64,000 nt of DNA from Streptomyces sclerotialus (GCA_000719105.1 JODX01000023.1:1-64000); one strand, 5' to 3'; shown: positions 36,346 to 46,126, numbered from the stretch's first letter. Notes: generated from the sequence alone by a model not told the origin. Made by a program: numbers and translations.

Positions 36346-37980
36346 GTGCTGCTGTCCCGACCCGGAGCACGCATGCGGCGGAGGGCGGCGGACGCCGCGC
36401 AGAAGGGCGTCGTACGCCTCGACCGGCGCGTGCCCCTGCTGGACGCCGGCGGCTCGCTGCTGCGCAAGGCCTTCCCCGGCCACTGGTCGTTCCTGCTCGG
36501 CGAACTGGCGCTGTACTGCTTCGCGGTGCTGCTGCTGACCGGGGTGTACCTGACCCTCTTCTTCGAGCCGAGCATGAACGAGGTGGTGTACGAGGGGAGG
36601 TACGTCCCCCTGCACGGGGTGCGTACGAGCGAGGCGTTCGCCTCCACCCTGCGCATCAGCTTCGACGTGCGCGGCGGTCTGCTGATCCGTCAGATGCACC
36701 ACTGGGCCGCCCTGGTGATGGCCGCGGCCGTCGGGGTGCACATGCTGCGCGTCTTCTTCACCGGCGCCTTCCGCCGGCCGCGTGAGGTCAACTGGGTGAT
36801 CGGCACGACGCTCTTCCTGCTGACCGTGCTGGAGGGCTTCGCCGGCTACTCGCTCCCGGACGACCTGCTCTCGGGAACCGGCCTGCGCACCGCACAGGGC
36901 TTCGTCCTCTCGGTCCCGGTGGCCGGCACGTACCTGAGCATGTTCCTCTTCGGCGGTGAGTTCCCCGGGGAGGAGATCGTGTCCCGGCTGTACCCGGTGC
37001 ACATCCTGCTGCTGCCGGGTGCGCTGCTGGGAGCGGTCGTCCTGCACCTGAACCTGGTGTTCAAGCTGAAGCACACCCAGTGGGCCGGGGCCGGGAAGAG
37101 CAACCGGAACGTGCTGGGCAAGCCGATGTTCCCGCAGTTCACCGTGCAGTCCACGGGCCTGCTGGCCCTGGTCGCCGGCATCCTGGCCGTCCTCGGGGCC
37201 GTGGCCCAGATCAACCCGGTCTGGTCGTACGGCCCCTACCGGCCGGACCAGGTGTCCACCGGCGCCCAGCCCGACTGGTACATGGGTTTCCTGGAGGGCG
37301 CGATCCGGCTCCTGCCCGGCTTCGAGACCCGGCTCTGGGGCCACACCGTCAACTGGAACCCGTTCCTGCCCGCCGTGGTCTTCCCGCTGCTGTTCTTCGC
37401 CGCCCTGTACACGTATCCCTTCCTGGAACGCTGGATCACCCACGACCGGGACGAACAGCACCTGTGCGACCGGCCCCGCGACGCCCCCGCGCGCACCGCG
37501 CTGGGAGTCGCCGGCATCGTCTTCTACGGCGTGCTGCTCCTGGCGGGCGGGCAGGACATCGTCGCGCGCGTGCTGGACGTCTCCCTCGAAGGGCTCACCT
37601 GGACGCTGCGGATCGCCGTCCTCGCCGGCCCGCCGGTGGCGTTCTGGCTGACGCGGCGGGTCTGCCTGGCCCTCCAGGACCGGGACGGCGAACGGCTGCG
37701 GGAGGGCGACGAGAGCGGCGAGCTCCGGCAGTCGGTCGAGGGCACCTACCGGGAGGGCCACCGCCCGGTCCCCGGTCCCGAACGCCTGCTGCTCCTCGGC
37801 CGCCGCCCGGCACCTCCCCTGCCCGCTCCCCCGGCCGACGGGGCCCCGGTGCGGCGGAGGGAACGGCTCAGGGTCGTCCTCAGCGGCTGGTACTACGGCG
37901 ACCGGGTGCCGTATCCGGGCGAGGCGGGCGAGGAGATGGACGAGGGAAGGGCTCAGGACGCGAGCCGGCGCACCCCGTAG
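36346..37980 (+). CDS. Cytochrome b subunit (QcrB-like), stand-alone paralogue
   Basis: A 544-residue membrane protein with about eight to nine transmembrane helices. Heme-binding histidines are in RQMHHWAALVMAAAVGVHML (~120-140) and HILLLPGALLGAVVLHLNL (~220-240), and the quinol-site PDWY is near 307-310. The C-terminus has a hydrophilic tail. Actinobacterial QcrB normally sits with qcrC and qcrA; neither is here, so this is an extra copy. The GTG at 36346 has GAGAGG eight bases upstream. The 3' end overlaps the convergent SDR gene by 28 bases. Neighbouring ctaD/ctaF suggest an alternative respiratory module. Confidence 0.9.
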   Translation: MLLSRPGARMRRRAADAAQKGVVRLDRRVPLLDAGGSLLRKAFPGHWSFLLGELALYCFAVLLLTGVYLTLFFEPSMNEVVYEGRYVPLHGVRTSEAFASTLRISFDVRGGLLIRQMHHWAALVMAAAVGVHMLRVFFTGAFRRPREVNWVIGTTLFLLTVLEGFAGYSLPDDLLSGTGLRTAQGFVLSVPVAGTYLSMFLFGGEFPGEEIVSRLYPVHILLLPGALLGAVVLHLNLVFKLKHTQWAGAGKSNRNVLGKPMFPQFTVQSTGLLALVAGILAVLGAVAQINPVWSYGPYRPDQVSTGAQPDWYMGFLEGAIRLLPGFETRLWGHTVNWNPFLPAVVFPLLFFAALYTYPFLERWITHDRDEQHLCDRPRDAPARTALGVAGIVFYGVLLLAGGQDIVARVLDVSLEGLTWTLRIAVLAGPPVAFWLTRRVCLALQDRDGERLREGDESGELRQSVEGTYREGHRPVPGPERLLLLGRRPAPPLPAPPADGAPVRRRERLRVVLSGWYYGDRVPYPGEAGEEMDEGRAQDASRRTP

Positions 37981-38963
37981 TACCCGGCCGCCGCCGCGAG
38001 TCCGCCGACGGCGGCCACCCGGCCGAGGTGGTGCCGGCTCGCCCACCACTGCGGGCTGACGGCGTACGCCTGGTCGTCGAAGACGCCGTGCGCGCCGTAG
38101 TCCCTCGTCCCGTCCGCCGGCTCGAAGAGGTTGCCGTGTCCCCCGGGCGGCGGAAAGGCGTCCGTCTGCTGCGAGTCGAAGCCGGTACGGGCGAGGTAGC
38201 GGTCCAGCAGCCCCGGTACGACGGCGTTCGCCATCAGGGTCAGCGCCGTGGAGGCCCCCACCCAGCGCTCGCGCCGCCGCGGATGGTCGGCCGCGTACAG
38301 CACGGCGCGGGCCGCGACCTCCGGCTGGTAGATCGGCGCCACCGGCTGCGCGTGCTGGGGCAGGTACGAGCGCAGCCAGCTGAACTGCGGGGTGTTCACC
38401 GCCGGCATCTGGACCATCGTGACGCGGACGCGGGACTTGTCGTGCAGCAGCTCGCAGCGCAGCGACTCGGTGAAGCCCTGGATGGCGTGCTTGGCTCCGC
38501 AGTACGCGCTCTGCAGCGGGATGCCCCGGTAGGCGAGGGCCGACCCGACCTGCACGATGGTGCCCCGGTCACGCGGCAGCATGTGGTCGAGGGCGGCCCG
38601 GGTGCCGTGCACGTACCCGAGGTACGTCGACCGGGTGGTCTGCAGGAACTCCTCCGGCGAGACATCGGTGAACTTGCCGAACACGGAGGTGAAGGCGTTG
38701 TTCACCCATACGTCGACCGGGCCGAACTCCTCCCGGACGCGGCGGGCGGCCCGCTCCACCTGCTCCCATTCCGCCATGTCGGTGACGACGGGCAGTGCTT
38801 GACCACCCGCCTCCCGCACCTCGGCCGCCGCCGCCTCGAGGCCCGCCCACCCCCGGGCGAGCAGCGCCACCCTGGCCCCGCGGGCGGCGAACATCCTCGC
38901 CGTGGCCCGGCCGATCCCGGCGCTGGCCCCGGTCACCACGACCGTCTGCTGCTTGTGTCGCAT
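37953..38963 (-). CDS. SDR-family oxidoreductase with C-terminal hydrophobic tail
   Basis: A 336-residue classical short-chain dehydrogenase. The cofactor motif TGASAGIG is at ~13-20 and NNAF at ~93. The catalytic Ser and Tyr-Lys pair lie in GSALAYRG and SAYCGAKHA. It is longer than the usual 250 residues: after ~250 comes an extra region ending in a glycine/alanine-rich hydrophobic stretch (VAAVGGLAAAAGYYGV), perhaps a membrane anchor. The ATG at 38963 follows AGGAG with five-base spacing. Last gene of ctaD-ctaF-SDR, nine bases after ctaF. Overlaps the convergent cytochrome b gene at the 3' end. Confidence 0.87.
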   Translation of the reverse strand: MRHKQQTVVVTGASAGIGRATARMFAARGARVALLARGWAGLEAAAAEVREAGGQALPVVTDMAEWEQVERAARRVREEFGPVDVWVNNAFTSVFGKFTDVSPEEFLQTTRSTYLGYVHGTRAALDHMLPRDRGTIVQVGSALAYRGIPLQSAYCGAKHAIQGFTESLRCELLHDKSRVRVTMVQMPAVNTPQFSWLRSYLPQHAQPVAPIYQPEVAARAVLYAADHPRRRERWVGASTALTLMANAVVPGLLDRYLARTGFDSQQTDAFPPPGGHGNLFEPADGTRDYGAHGVFDDQAYAVSPQWWASRHHLGRVAAVGGLAAAAGYYGVRRLAS

Positions 38964-38972
38964 CGGCACTCC

Positions 38973-39380
38973 TCACTCGGACGCGCCTGTGTGAGTACCG
39001 CGGTCTCCGTACTGGAAAACGAACCCCCACACGCCCGGGGCGAGAATCCCGACACCGATCAGGAACAGCCACAGCCCGTAGACCGTGCCCAGCCCCACCA
39101 GGGCCGTGCCCACGGCGGCCAGCACCGGGAAGGCGCTGCGCGGCGGGAAGAAGGCCACGGGCCCGGCGCCCTCCTGGACCTCGGCCTGCTTACGGTTCTG
39201 CGGGAGCGGACCCTCCTTCTGATACTGGCGCAGCAGGAAGACGGAGACGAGCGCCGCCATCAGGCAGGCGATCACCAGCGCGGCGAGGCCGGCGGGCTCC
39301 CGCGACCACCATCCGTAGACGACGGCGCAGACGGCGAAGAAGAGGCTGACCCCGGCGAAGAGGGCGGACTCGGCTCTCAC
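38973..39380 (-). CDS. ctaF: Cytochrome c oxidase subunit IV (CtaF type)
   Basis: A 135-residue membrane protein with four hydrophobic segments in two pairs: ~8-26 and 32-50, then ~85-103 and 107-125. A Gln/Lys-rich loop lies between. Layout and length match actinobacterial subunit IV. The GTG at 39380 overlaps the ctaD stop (GTGA), so the subunits are translationally coupled. Confidence 0.85.
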   Translation of the reverse strand: MRAESALFAGVSLFFAVCAVVYGWWSREPAGLAALVIACLMAALVSVFLLRQYQKEGPLPQNRKQAEVQEGAGPVAFFPPRSAFPVLAAVGTALVGLGTVYGLWLFLIGVGILAPGVWGFVFQYGDRGTHTGASE

Positions 39381-41146
39381 GACGACGCTCCTTCCTGCTG
39401 CCGCTGCCGATTCCCCGGGTTCCCCGCCGGGGACCGCGGGTGAGCCTTCTCGGCGTGCTGGGGATGGTGCAGGTCGAAGGCGGGGGACTCGGAGCGTACG
39501 CGGGGCAGGGCGACGAAGTTGTGGCGCGGCGGCGGGCAGGAAGTGGCCCACTCGAGTGACCGTCCGTAACCCCACGGGTCGTCGACGGCGACCTTGGCGC
39601 CGTACCGCGCCGTCCGGAACACGTTGTAGAGGAACGGCAGGGTCGAGGTCCCCAGCAGGAAGGCACCGATGGAGGACAGCGTGTTCAGCGCAGTGAAGCC
39701 GTCGGCGGCCAGGTAGTCGGCGTAGCGGCGCGGCATGCCCTCGGCCCCCAGCCAGTGCTGCACCAGGAAGGTGAGGTGGAACCCGGCGAACAGCGTCCAG
39801 AAGTGGGCCTTCCCCAGCCGCTCGTCGAGCAGCCGCCCGGTGAACTTGGGCCACCAGAAGTAGAACCCGGCGAACATGGCGAACACCACGGTGCCGAACA
39901 GGACGTAGTGCATGTGCCCGACGACGAAGTAGCTGTCGGTGGTGTGGAAGTCCAGCGGCGGGGAGGCCAGCAGCACGCCGGTCAGCCCGCCGAAGAGGAA
40001 GGTGGCGAGGAAGCCAAGGGCCCACAGCATCGGCGTCTCGAAGGACAGGGAGCCGCGCCACATGGTGCCGATCCAGTTGAAGAACTTCACCCCCGTGGGC
40101 ACGGCGATGAGGAACGACGCCATGGAGAAGAACGGCAGCAGCACCGCTCCGGTCGCGAACATGTGGTGCGCCCACACGATGGCGGACAGGCCGGTGATGG
40201 CGACGGTGGCGGCGACCAGCCCGAAGTAGCCGAAGACGGGCTTGCGGCTGAACACCGGGATGACCTCGGTGATGATGCCGAAGAACGGCAGGGCGACGAT
40301 GTACACCTCCGGATGCCCGAAGAACCAGAAGAGGTGCTGCCACAGCAGTGCCCCGCCGTTGGCCGGGTCGTAGACGTGGGCGCCGAACCTCCGGTCGGCC
40401 ATCAGGGCGAGCAGAGCGGCGGTGAGCACGGGAAAGGCCAGCAGCACCAGGATCGACGTGAACAGCACGTTCCAGGTGAAGATCGGCATGCGGAAGAGGG
40501 TCATGCCGGGTGCGCGCAGACAGACGATGGTCGCGATGAAGTTGACGGCGCCGAGGATCGTGCTCAGCCCCGACACCACCAGCCCCATCGTCCACAGGTC
40601 GCCGCCGCTGCCGGGGGTGTGGACCGGCCCGTTCAGCGGCGCGTAGGCGAACCACCCGAAGGACGCCGCACCGCGCGAGGTGAGGAACCCGGCGGCCACC
40701 ATCAGCCCGCCGAACAGATACACCCAGTAGGTGTAGGCGTTCAGCCGCGGGAAGGCCACGTCCGGCGCACCGATCTGCAGCGGCACCACCGCGTTGGCGA
40801 ACCCCACGAAGGTGGGGGTGGCGAACAGCAGCATCATCACCGTGCCGTGGATGGTGAAGAGCTGGTTGTACTGCTCCTGCCCGACGATCTGCAGCCCCGG
40901 CCGCGCCAGCTCCGCCCGCATCAGCATCGCGAGCACCCCCGCGAACAGGAAGAACCCGAAGGCCGTCACCAGATACATATGGGCGATGACCTTGTGATCG
41001 GTGGTGGTCAGCCAGCGCACCACCGCCTTGCCCGTGCGCAGGCGCGTCGCGCTTCGGCGGGCCCGGTCGGCCTCGCGGGACCGGACGTCCTTGTGGGGCT
41101 GGGGGGTCTCTTGGGGCTGGGGGGCTCTGCTGTCCACCGACGTCAT
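39377..41146 (-). CDS. ctaD: Cytochrome c oxidase subunit I (aa3 type), accessory copy
   Basis: A 589-residue heme-copper oxidase subunit with about 12 helices. It has the CuB/Tyr-His motif [10 protein letters not shown], the second CuB pair WAHHMF, and GHMHYVLFG for heme a/a3. The leading [12 protein letters not shown] is characteristic. No ctaC or ctaE follows; instead come ctaF and an SDR gene. It may therefore be a second oxidase set borrowing core subunits. The ATG at 41146 follows GGAAGAGACC. The Pro/Gln-rich N-terminus is cytoplasmic. Confidence 0.93.
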   Translation of the reverse strand: MTSVDSRAPQPQETPQPHKDVRSREADRARRSATRLRTGKAVVRWLTTTDHKVIAHMYLVTAFGFFLFAGVLAMLMRAELARPGLQIVGQEQYNQLFTIHGTVMMLLFATPTFVGFANAVVPLQIGAPDVAFPRLNAYTYWVYLFGGLMVAAGFLTSRGAASFGWFAYAPLNGPVHTPGSGGDLWTMGLVVSGLSTILGAVNFIATIVCLRAPGMTLFRMPIFTWNVLFTSILVLLAFPVLTAALLALMADRRFGAHVYDPANGGALLWQHLFWFFGHPEVYIVALPFFGIITEVIPVFSRKPVFGYFGLVAATVAITGLSAIVWAHHMFATGAVLLPFFSMASFLIAVPTGVKFFNWIGTMWRGSLSFETPMLWALGFLATFLFGGLTGVLLASPPLDFHTTDSYFVVGHMHYVLFGTVVFAMFAGFYFWWPKFTGRLLDERLGKAHFWTLFAGFHLTFLVQHWLGAEGMPRRYADYLAADGFTALNTLSSIGAFLLGTSTLPFLYNVFRTARYGAKVAVDDPWGYGRSLEWATSCPPPRHNFVALPRVRSESPAFDLHHPQHAEKAHPRSPAGNPGNRQRQQEGASS

Positions 41147-41238
41147 ACGGGGTCTCTTCCTGACGCAGGTCTGTTCCGGTCCTCGGTCCGCGGTCGGCAA
41201 GGCAGAGTCCCGTCCTCAGCAGACCTGTCTAACCTGCC

Positions 41239-41265
41239 CGGATCGCGGGGAAACCTCCCGATCCG
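41239..41265 (-). terminator. Hairpin between acetate kinase and ctaD
   Basis: CGGATCG (41239-41245) pairs with CGATCCG (41259-41265), with partial further pairing inside. It lies 13-39 bases beyond the acetate kinase stop on the transcribed minus strand. There is no T-run. It probably separates the ackA transcript from ctaD. Confidence 0.45.
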
Positions 41266-41277
41266 CGAGACACCACC

Positions 41278-42402
41278 TCAGCGGCGGCCCAGAAGAGCCC
41301 GGACCTCACGGTCGACCTGCTGCGCCTCACCGGTGGCCACGACGACGACCGGCACCCGCGCCCCGGCCCCGCTCACGACCTCGGGGCGGTCGGGCCGCTC
41401 CGCGACGAGCGCACGCAGGCCGCCCGCGAGACCGAGCACGGGCAGCCCGGCACAGACCTCCTCGCGCACCTCGGGCTGGTCCTCTCCGATCTCCCCGGTG
41501 AAGACCAGGGCGTCGAGCCGGTCGAGGGACGCGGCCATGGCGGCGACACCGCGACGGCAGTGATGGGCGAAGACGTCCAGGGCGAGCGCGGCACGTTCGT
41601 CCCCCGCCGCCCGCCCGCGGACGAGATCACGCGTGTCGTCGGAGGTACCGGAGAGGGCGAGCAGCCCGGCCTCGTGATTCAGCGCGTCCTCGATGTCCTC
41701 CGCGGACAGCCCGTGCCGGGTCTGCAGCCACGTCAGGGCACCGGGATCGACGCTGCCGCTGCGGTGGCTCATCACCAGCCCCTCCAGCGGCGTCAGCCCC
41801 ATCGTCGTATCGACGCTGCTTCCGTCGCGCACGGCACAGGCGGAGCAGCCCCCACCGAGGTGGACGATCACCAGATGCAGCTGCTCGGGACGGCGGTCCA
41901 GCAGCTCGGCCGTCCGCCCGAGTGCCCAGGCGTACGACAGCCCGTGGAAGCCGTACCGCCGCAGCCCGTACTCCTCGCGCCACACGGCCGGCACCGCGTA
42001 CTCCCGGGCGGCGGCGGGCAGCCCGGCGTGGAAGACGGTGTCGAAGCAGGCGACGTGCGGGACACCGGGCAGCAGCTCCCGGGCCGCGTCCAGAACGGTG
42101 AGGGCGGGCGGCACGTGCAGCGGTGCCAGATCGGCCGCCCGGCCGAGAAGGGCGCGCACGTCGTCGTCGACCACAGTGTGGCTGAGCAGTTCCGGTCCGC
42201 CGTGGACGATGCGGTGCCCGACGGCCGCGACGGCGGGCGCTTCGTCCAGCAGCCGCCGAAGCGGTCCGGAGCTGTCGTCGCCGGGCGGCGAGTCGCTGCG
42301 GTGCTCGGTGAGGATCTCCCCGCCGTCACCGAACACGGTCAGCCGCAGACTCGACGATCCCGCGTCGACCACCAGGACGGGGCCGTTGCTCTCCGCCGAC
42401 AC
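41278..42402 (-). CDS. ackA: Acetate/propionate family kinase
   Basis: A 374-residue ASKHA kinase. The N-terminal phosphate loop is VVDAGSSSLRL, with GHRIVHGG, RYGFHGLSYAWA and HLGGGCSACAV in order, and the C-terminal FTGEIGED. It interconverts acetyl phosphate and acetate with ADP/ATP. It is slightly shorter than the usual 400 residues. No phosphotransacetylase gene adjoins. The GTG at 42402 has AGGAG at good spacing; two upstream GTGs are in frame but have weaker sites. Its place near the TPP enzyme and respiratory genes suggests overflow or acetyl-phosphate metabolism. Confidence 0.9.
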   Translation of the reverse strand: MSAESNGPVLVVDAGSSSLRLTVFGDGGEILTEHRSDSPPGDDSSGPLRRLLDEAPAVAAVGHRIVHGGPELLSHTVVDDDVRALLGRAADLAPLHVPPALTVLDAARELLPGVPHVACFDTVFHAGLPAAAREYAVPAVWREEYGLRRYGFHGLSYAWALGRTAELLDRRPEQLHLVIVHLGGGCSACAVRDGSSVDTTMGLTPLEGLVMSHRSGSVDPGALTWLQTRHGLSAEDIEDALNHEAGLLALSGTSDDTRDLVRGRAAGDERAALALDVFAHHCRRGVAAMAASLDRLDALVFTGEIGEDQPEVREEVCAGLPVLGLAGGLRALVAERPDRPEVVSGAGARVPVVVVATGEAQQVDREVRALLGRR

Positions 42403-42493
42403 GGTGCTCCTCTCCGACACTCTCCGGTGTGTGCCGCGGCACCGGAGTACCCGGGCCCGCCCCATGGAAACTTCGAGGTCACCGTCACCGCGG

Positions 42494-43408
42494 TCAGGCG
42501 GCCCGGTCGGCGACCAGGTCCTCGAAGACCGCACGCGCAGTGGAGAGGAACGCCAGCACCCTGGCATCGGGTTCCCCCCTGCGCAGCCACGTCATCGTGA
42601 CCTCGGTCCGCGCGGCGTCGCCGGTCACCGGCACGGCGGCCACCTCGCCTCGTGCGGCCGCTCCGGCCACCGCGATCTCGGGGAGCAGGGCGCAGCCCAT
42701 GCCCGCCGAGACGCACTGGCAGAGCGCGGCCATGCTCGCGACCTCCGTATCGATGAGCGGGGCGTCGGGTCCCAGTGTGCGGATGAGGTCGTCGAGCATG
42801 TCCCGGAAGCCGCAGCCCCGAGGGGTCGCGAGAAATGCCTCCCCACGCAGGTCGGCGCCGTCCACCTGTGCGTACGAGGCGAGCCCGTGCCCGATGGGCG
42901 TCACCACCATCAGCCGGTCAGTGGTGAGGAACTCGCTGGTCAAGAGCTTGTCCTCGGGTGCCTGGCCGAAGGTGAGCGCGACATCGACCTCTCCGCGGCG
43001 GACCCACTCGTACAGCTCGCCACGGCCGCCGGGGCGCACGGAGACCTGGACGCGCGGGTGGAGTCGGCGATAGTGAGCCAGGACCGCCGGCAGGCGGTGG
43101 GCACACAGGGTCTCCAGGCCCCCGACCGTCAGCAGACCGCCCGGCTCCTGGGCTTCCTCGCTCACGGCGGTGTGGGCCTCCTGAGCGAGAAGCAGCATCC
43201 GGTCTGCGTACTCGACGAGTCGCTCACCGGCGGGCGTGAGTGACAGTTTGCGCCGGGAGCGGTCGAAGAGCTTCGCGGCCAGCTCGGACTCGAGGGCCTG
43301 GATCTGCTCGGTGACACTGGACTGGGCGTAGTGCAGCTCGGCGGCGGCACGCGTGAAGTTGAGTGTCCGTGCCACGGTCCTGAATGTCCGCAAGTGACGC
43401 AGCTCCAC
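42494..43408 (-). CDS. LysR-family transcriptional regulator
   Basis: A 304-residue LTTR. The N-terminal HTH is ELRHLRTFRTVARTLNFTRA and continues with HYAQSSVTEQIQALESELA (residues 2-45). The effector domain starts about 90. The GTG at 43408 gives the canonical N-terminus; an in-frame ATG at 43450 would add 14 residues. It is divergent from a DHA2-type exporter with 158 bases between, the normal arrangement for autoregulation and drug-induced control of the transporter. Confidence 0.9.
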   Translation of the reverse strand: MELRHLRTFRTVARTLNFTRAAAELHYAQSSVTEQIQALESELAAKLFDRSRRKLSLTPAGERLVEYADRMLLLAQEAHTAVSEEAQEPGGLLTVGGLETLCAHRLPAVLAHYRRLHPRVQVSVRPGGRGELYEWVRRGEVDVALTFGQAPEDKLLTSEFLTTDRLMVVTPIGHGLASYAQVDGADLRGEAFLATPRGCGFRDMLDDLIRTLGPDAPLIDTEVASMAALCQCVSAGMGCALLPEIAVAGAAARGEVAAVPVTGDAARTEVTMTWLRRGEPDARVLAFLSTARAVFEDLVADRAA

Positions 43409-43566
43409 GTGTGTCCCGCCCTTCTGATCGGTTCCGCCGATGGCCGCCATCGGCGAACCCCGCTTCTTCAACTGCTGCTGCGCTGCCAGGCTTTCAGCCG
43501 TCGCCACCTGCTCACAACCGGTTACGGCGATCTTCCGCGCTCCCGCACTCCCTTGGAAGGACACGT

Positions 43567-45009
43567 ATGTCCAGCCGGTCAGCACGCCCCATGGACACCC
43601 CCCGGCCGTCGGCGGAGGGGCCGCCCGACGGGCCGGTCCCAGCGGTTCCGCGGCCGAGCGGGCTGCTCCTTCTCGGGCTGTCCCTCGGCTACTTCATGGT
43701 CATGCTGGACACCACGGTCGTCACGGTGGCGCTGCCCGCCATCGGTACGGACCTCTCGGGCTCGCTCAGCGGGCTGCAGTGGGTGTCCAACGGGTACACC
43801 CTCGCCTTCGCCGCCCTGCTCCTCACCGCCGGCGCGCTCTCCGACCGCTACGGGGGACGAAGAGTCCTCCTGATCGGTATGTGGCTCTTCGCCGTCTTCT
43901 CCGGTGCCTCGGTGGCGGCGGGCTCGATGGGTGCGTTGATCGCGCTGCGGGCCCTGCTGGGAGTGGCGGGCGCCCTGCTCCTGCCCGCCTCGCTCGCCGT
44001 CATCGCGCACGCCTACGCCGAACCGGCGGCCCGGGCCCGGGCCATGGGAGCCTGGGCCGCCATCAGCGGCAGCGCGCTCGCGGCCGGCCCACTGGTCGGG
44101 GGCGTCCTCACCGACACCCTCGGGTGGCGGGCCATCTTCCTGCTCAACGTGCCGGTCGCCCTGCTGGGCATCGCCCTCACGATGCGGCACGCTCCGGCCG
44201 ACCTCCCCGAGCCGCCCTCCAAGGGACTCGACCTGCCCGGGCAGCTCACCGCGGTGCCGACCCTGGCCGGTCTGACGTACGCGCTGATCGAGAGCGGGCC
44301 CCACGGCTGGGGTTCGCCCCAGGTGCTCGGCGGGCTCACCGTTTTCGCGGTGTGCGGTGTGCTGTTCGTCCTGGCCGAGCGCCGGCCGGAGACACCGGAC
44401 CACGCCCCGATGCTGCCGCTCGGTCTGTTCCGCAACCGGACGCTGTCCGCGGGCCTGTTCGCCGGCGGGCTGGTGAACTTCGGCCTCTCCGGCGTGCTCT
44501 TCGTGCTCTCGCTGTTCTTCCAGCAGGCACACGGCCACTCGGCCTTCACCGCGGGCCTCGCGTTCCTGCCCCTGACCCTCCCCACGGCCTTCAACCCGGT
44601 CCTCACCGGCCGCCTCGTCGGCAGGGTCGGCGCCCGCGGACCGGCCGTCGCGGGCTTCCTGATGATGGGTGTCGGAGTGCTGATCCAGTCCGCGTGCACC
44701 TCGGACTCCACCGCATCCCTCGTCATGATGTGCGTCGGCCTGCTGGTCCTCGGCTTCGGAGTCTCCTTCGCGATCCCGCCGCTGATGACCGCGGTCGTGG
44801 GCTCGGTGGCCAAGGAGCAGTCCGGCATCGCCTCGGGTGCACTGAACTCCGCTCGCCAGACGGGTGCCGTACTGGGCGTGGCGGTGCTCGGCGCGGTGAC
44901 CGGCTCAGCGGCGTCGGCCGGCGACGGGACCCGGCTCGCCCTTGTCGTGGCCGGGGTCGCGCTGCTCGTCGGCGCGGGGGTGGTCGCCGCCTGCATCGGA
45001 TCCGAGTGA
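43567..45009 (+). CDS. MFS multidrug transporter, DHA2 (14-TMS) family
   Basis: A 480-residue permease. It has motif-D1-like YFMVMLDTTVVTVALPAI (~40-57), motif A GALSDRYGGRR (~100), and motif C GSALAAGPLVGGVLTD, indicating a drug:proton antiporter. About 14 hydrophobic segments fit. The ATG at 43567 follows AAGGACACG. Divergent from the LysR gene, which likely controls it. Its stop is seven bases from the convergent peptidase-like gene. Confidence 0.9.
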   Translation: MSSRSARPMDTPRPSAEGPPDGPVPAVPRPSGLLLLGLSLGYFMVMLDTTVVTVALPAIGTDLSGSLSGLQWVSNGYTLAFAALLLTAGALSDRYGGRRVLLIGMWLFAVFSGASVAAGSMGALIALRALLGVAGALLLPASLAVIAHAYAEPAARARAMGAWAAISGSALAAGPLVGGVLTDTLGWRAIFLLNVPVALLGIALTMRHAPADLPEPPSKGLDLPGQLTAVPTLAGLTYALIESGPHGWGSPQVLGGLTVFAVCGVLFVLAERRPETPDHAPMLPLGLFRNRTLSAGLFAGGLVNFGLSGVLFVLSLFFQQAHGHSAFTAGLAFLPLTLPTAFNPVLTGRLVGRVGARGPAVAGFLMMGVGVLIQSACTSDSTASLVMMCVGLLVLGFGVSFAIPPLMTAVVGSVAKEQSGIASGALNSARQTGAVLGVAVLGAVTGSAASAGDGTRLALVVAGVALLVGAGVVAACIGSE

Positions 45010-45016
45010 GTTCTCC

Positions 45017-46126
45017 TCACACCGCACCCGCGCCTCGCCGCTCCGGGTGGCCGATGGTCACGGCCCCCCGGAAGCGATCCGCCGAGAGGGTCGACATCGT
45101 GTCGAGCGACGCGTCGGACACGGGCAGCAGATGGGCGTCGACCCAGGTGTCCCCCGTGGCCGCGTTGGCCCACGGGTCGTCGATCACTACGGCGCCGGGT
45201 ACGGCACCGTGGCAGAGCACCCAGTGCGGCACGTCGAACCCTTGCATCGCGGTGAGCGAGAGCAGGAGCAGCACGTGTTCCCGTCGGCCGATCGCGCTCC
45301 GGATCTCGTGCAGGGAGAGGTGGCGTGGGTCGACCGGGACGCCGATCCGTTCGGCGTCCGAACGCGACGCGCGCTGGAGCAGGGCACGCCATTCCTGCTC
45401 GTTCTCCGGGAGGTGGTCGAGCATGACGGGCCGGTCCACGTCCAGGTGGACCGTGACGGGGGACGACGGCCACGCACGGCGCACGGCGACGCCCAGTCCG
45501 ACGGGTTCGCACGCGTTGAAGTTGGTCGCGTCGCGCCACAGCGTCAGCTCCGCCTGGCGGTCCAGCGCCTCCGGCGGCAGCGCCCCCGCGTGCGCCTGAG
45601 CGACCAGGGCGGTGACGGCGCCGCAGGTGAAGTGGGTGGTCTGCCCGTAGTACGGGGGGTCGGTCACCGTGGTCACCGCGTCGTCGTGCAGCCAGCGGAC
45701 ATAACCGGCGTCCGGCCCGGAGGCGTCCTCCGCCTGCGTGAGCGGGGGACGCAGCGGCGTGAAACCGGCGGCAGCGGCGTCCTCGGGGCCCACCGTCCAT
45801 CCTTCCCACTTGACCTGCGCGAGCCCCTGGCGGCGTGCGTGGTCGACGACGGCCGCGACGGCTGCCTGTACGTCGCCGACGGCGTCGACGATCTTCAGGT
45901 AGGCCGTGTGCGGGCGGGCCGACACGAGTGCGGCGGCGATCCAGTCCGTACCGTCGTCGCCGCCGCCGTCACCGTCGTCACCCGGCACGGCCACGATGTG
46001 CGGGGCGTGTCCGGAGCGGTCGACCGCATGCCAGCGCTCCGGCACCTCAAGGTGTCCGTGGTGTCCGAGCTTCTTGAGCAGGGTCGGTGACGTATCGGGC
46101 TCGAACGGGACGATGATGCTCTTCAC
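45017..46126 (-). CDS. Peptidase C39-like family protein, last gene of siderophore-uptake operon
   Basis: A 369-residue soluble protein. The N-terminal ~130 residues have an alpha/beta pattern recalling an acyltransferase-like domain. The C-terminal half is C39-like: QTTHFTCGAVTALVAQ with the candidate catalytic Cys, and PHWVLCHG with the candidate His. Proteins of this type occur beside iron-siderophore transporters in actinobacteria; the substrate is unknown. There is no signal peptide or ABC transporter fusion, so it is not a bacteriocin-processing exporter. The ATG at 46126 lies 84 bases after the permease stop on the same strand. Confidence 0.75.
   Translation of the reverse strand: MKSIIVPFEPDTSPTLLKKLGHHGHLEVPERWHAVDRSGHAPHIVAVPGDDGDGGGDDGTDWIAAALVSARPHTAYLKIVDAVGDVQAAVAAVVDHARRQGLAQVKWEGWTVGPEDAAAAGFTPLRPPLTQAEDASGPDAGYVRWLHDDAVTTVTDPPYYGQTTHFTCGAVTALVAQAHAGALPPEALDRQAELTLWRDATNFNACEPVGLGVAVRRAWPSSPVTVHLDVDRPVMLDHLPENEQEWRALLQRASRSDAERIGVPVDPRHLSLHEIRSAIGRREHVLLLLSLTAMQGFDVPHWVLCHGAVPGAVVIDDPWANAATGDTWVDAHLLPVSDASLDTMSTLSADRFRGAVTIGHPERRGAGAV

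Noticed and set aside
45017..46126. C39 protein as the leader peptidase for the RiPP precursor
   Set aside because: It is 14 kb away in the iron-uptake operon, lacks an exporter domain, and the precursor has no double-glycine site.
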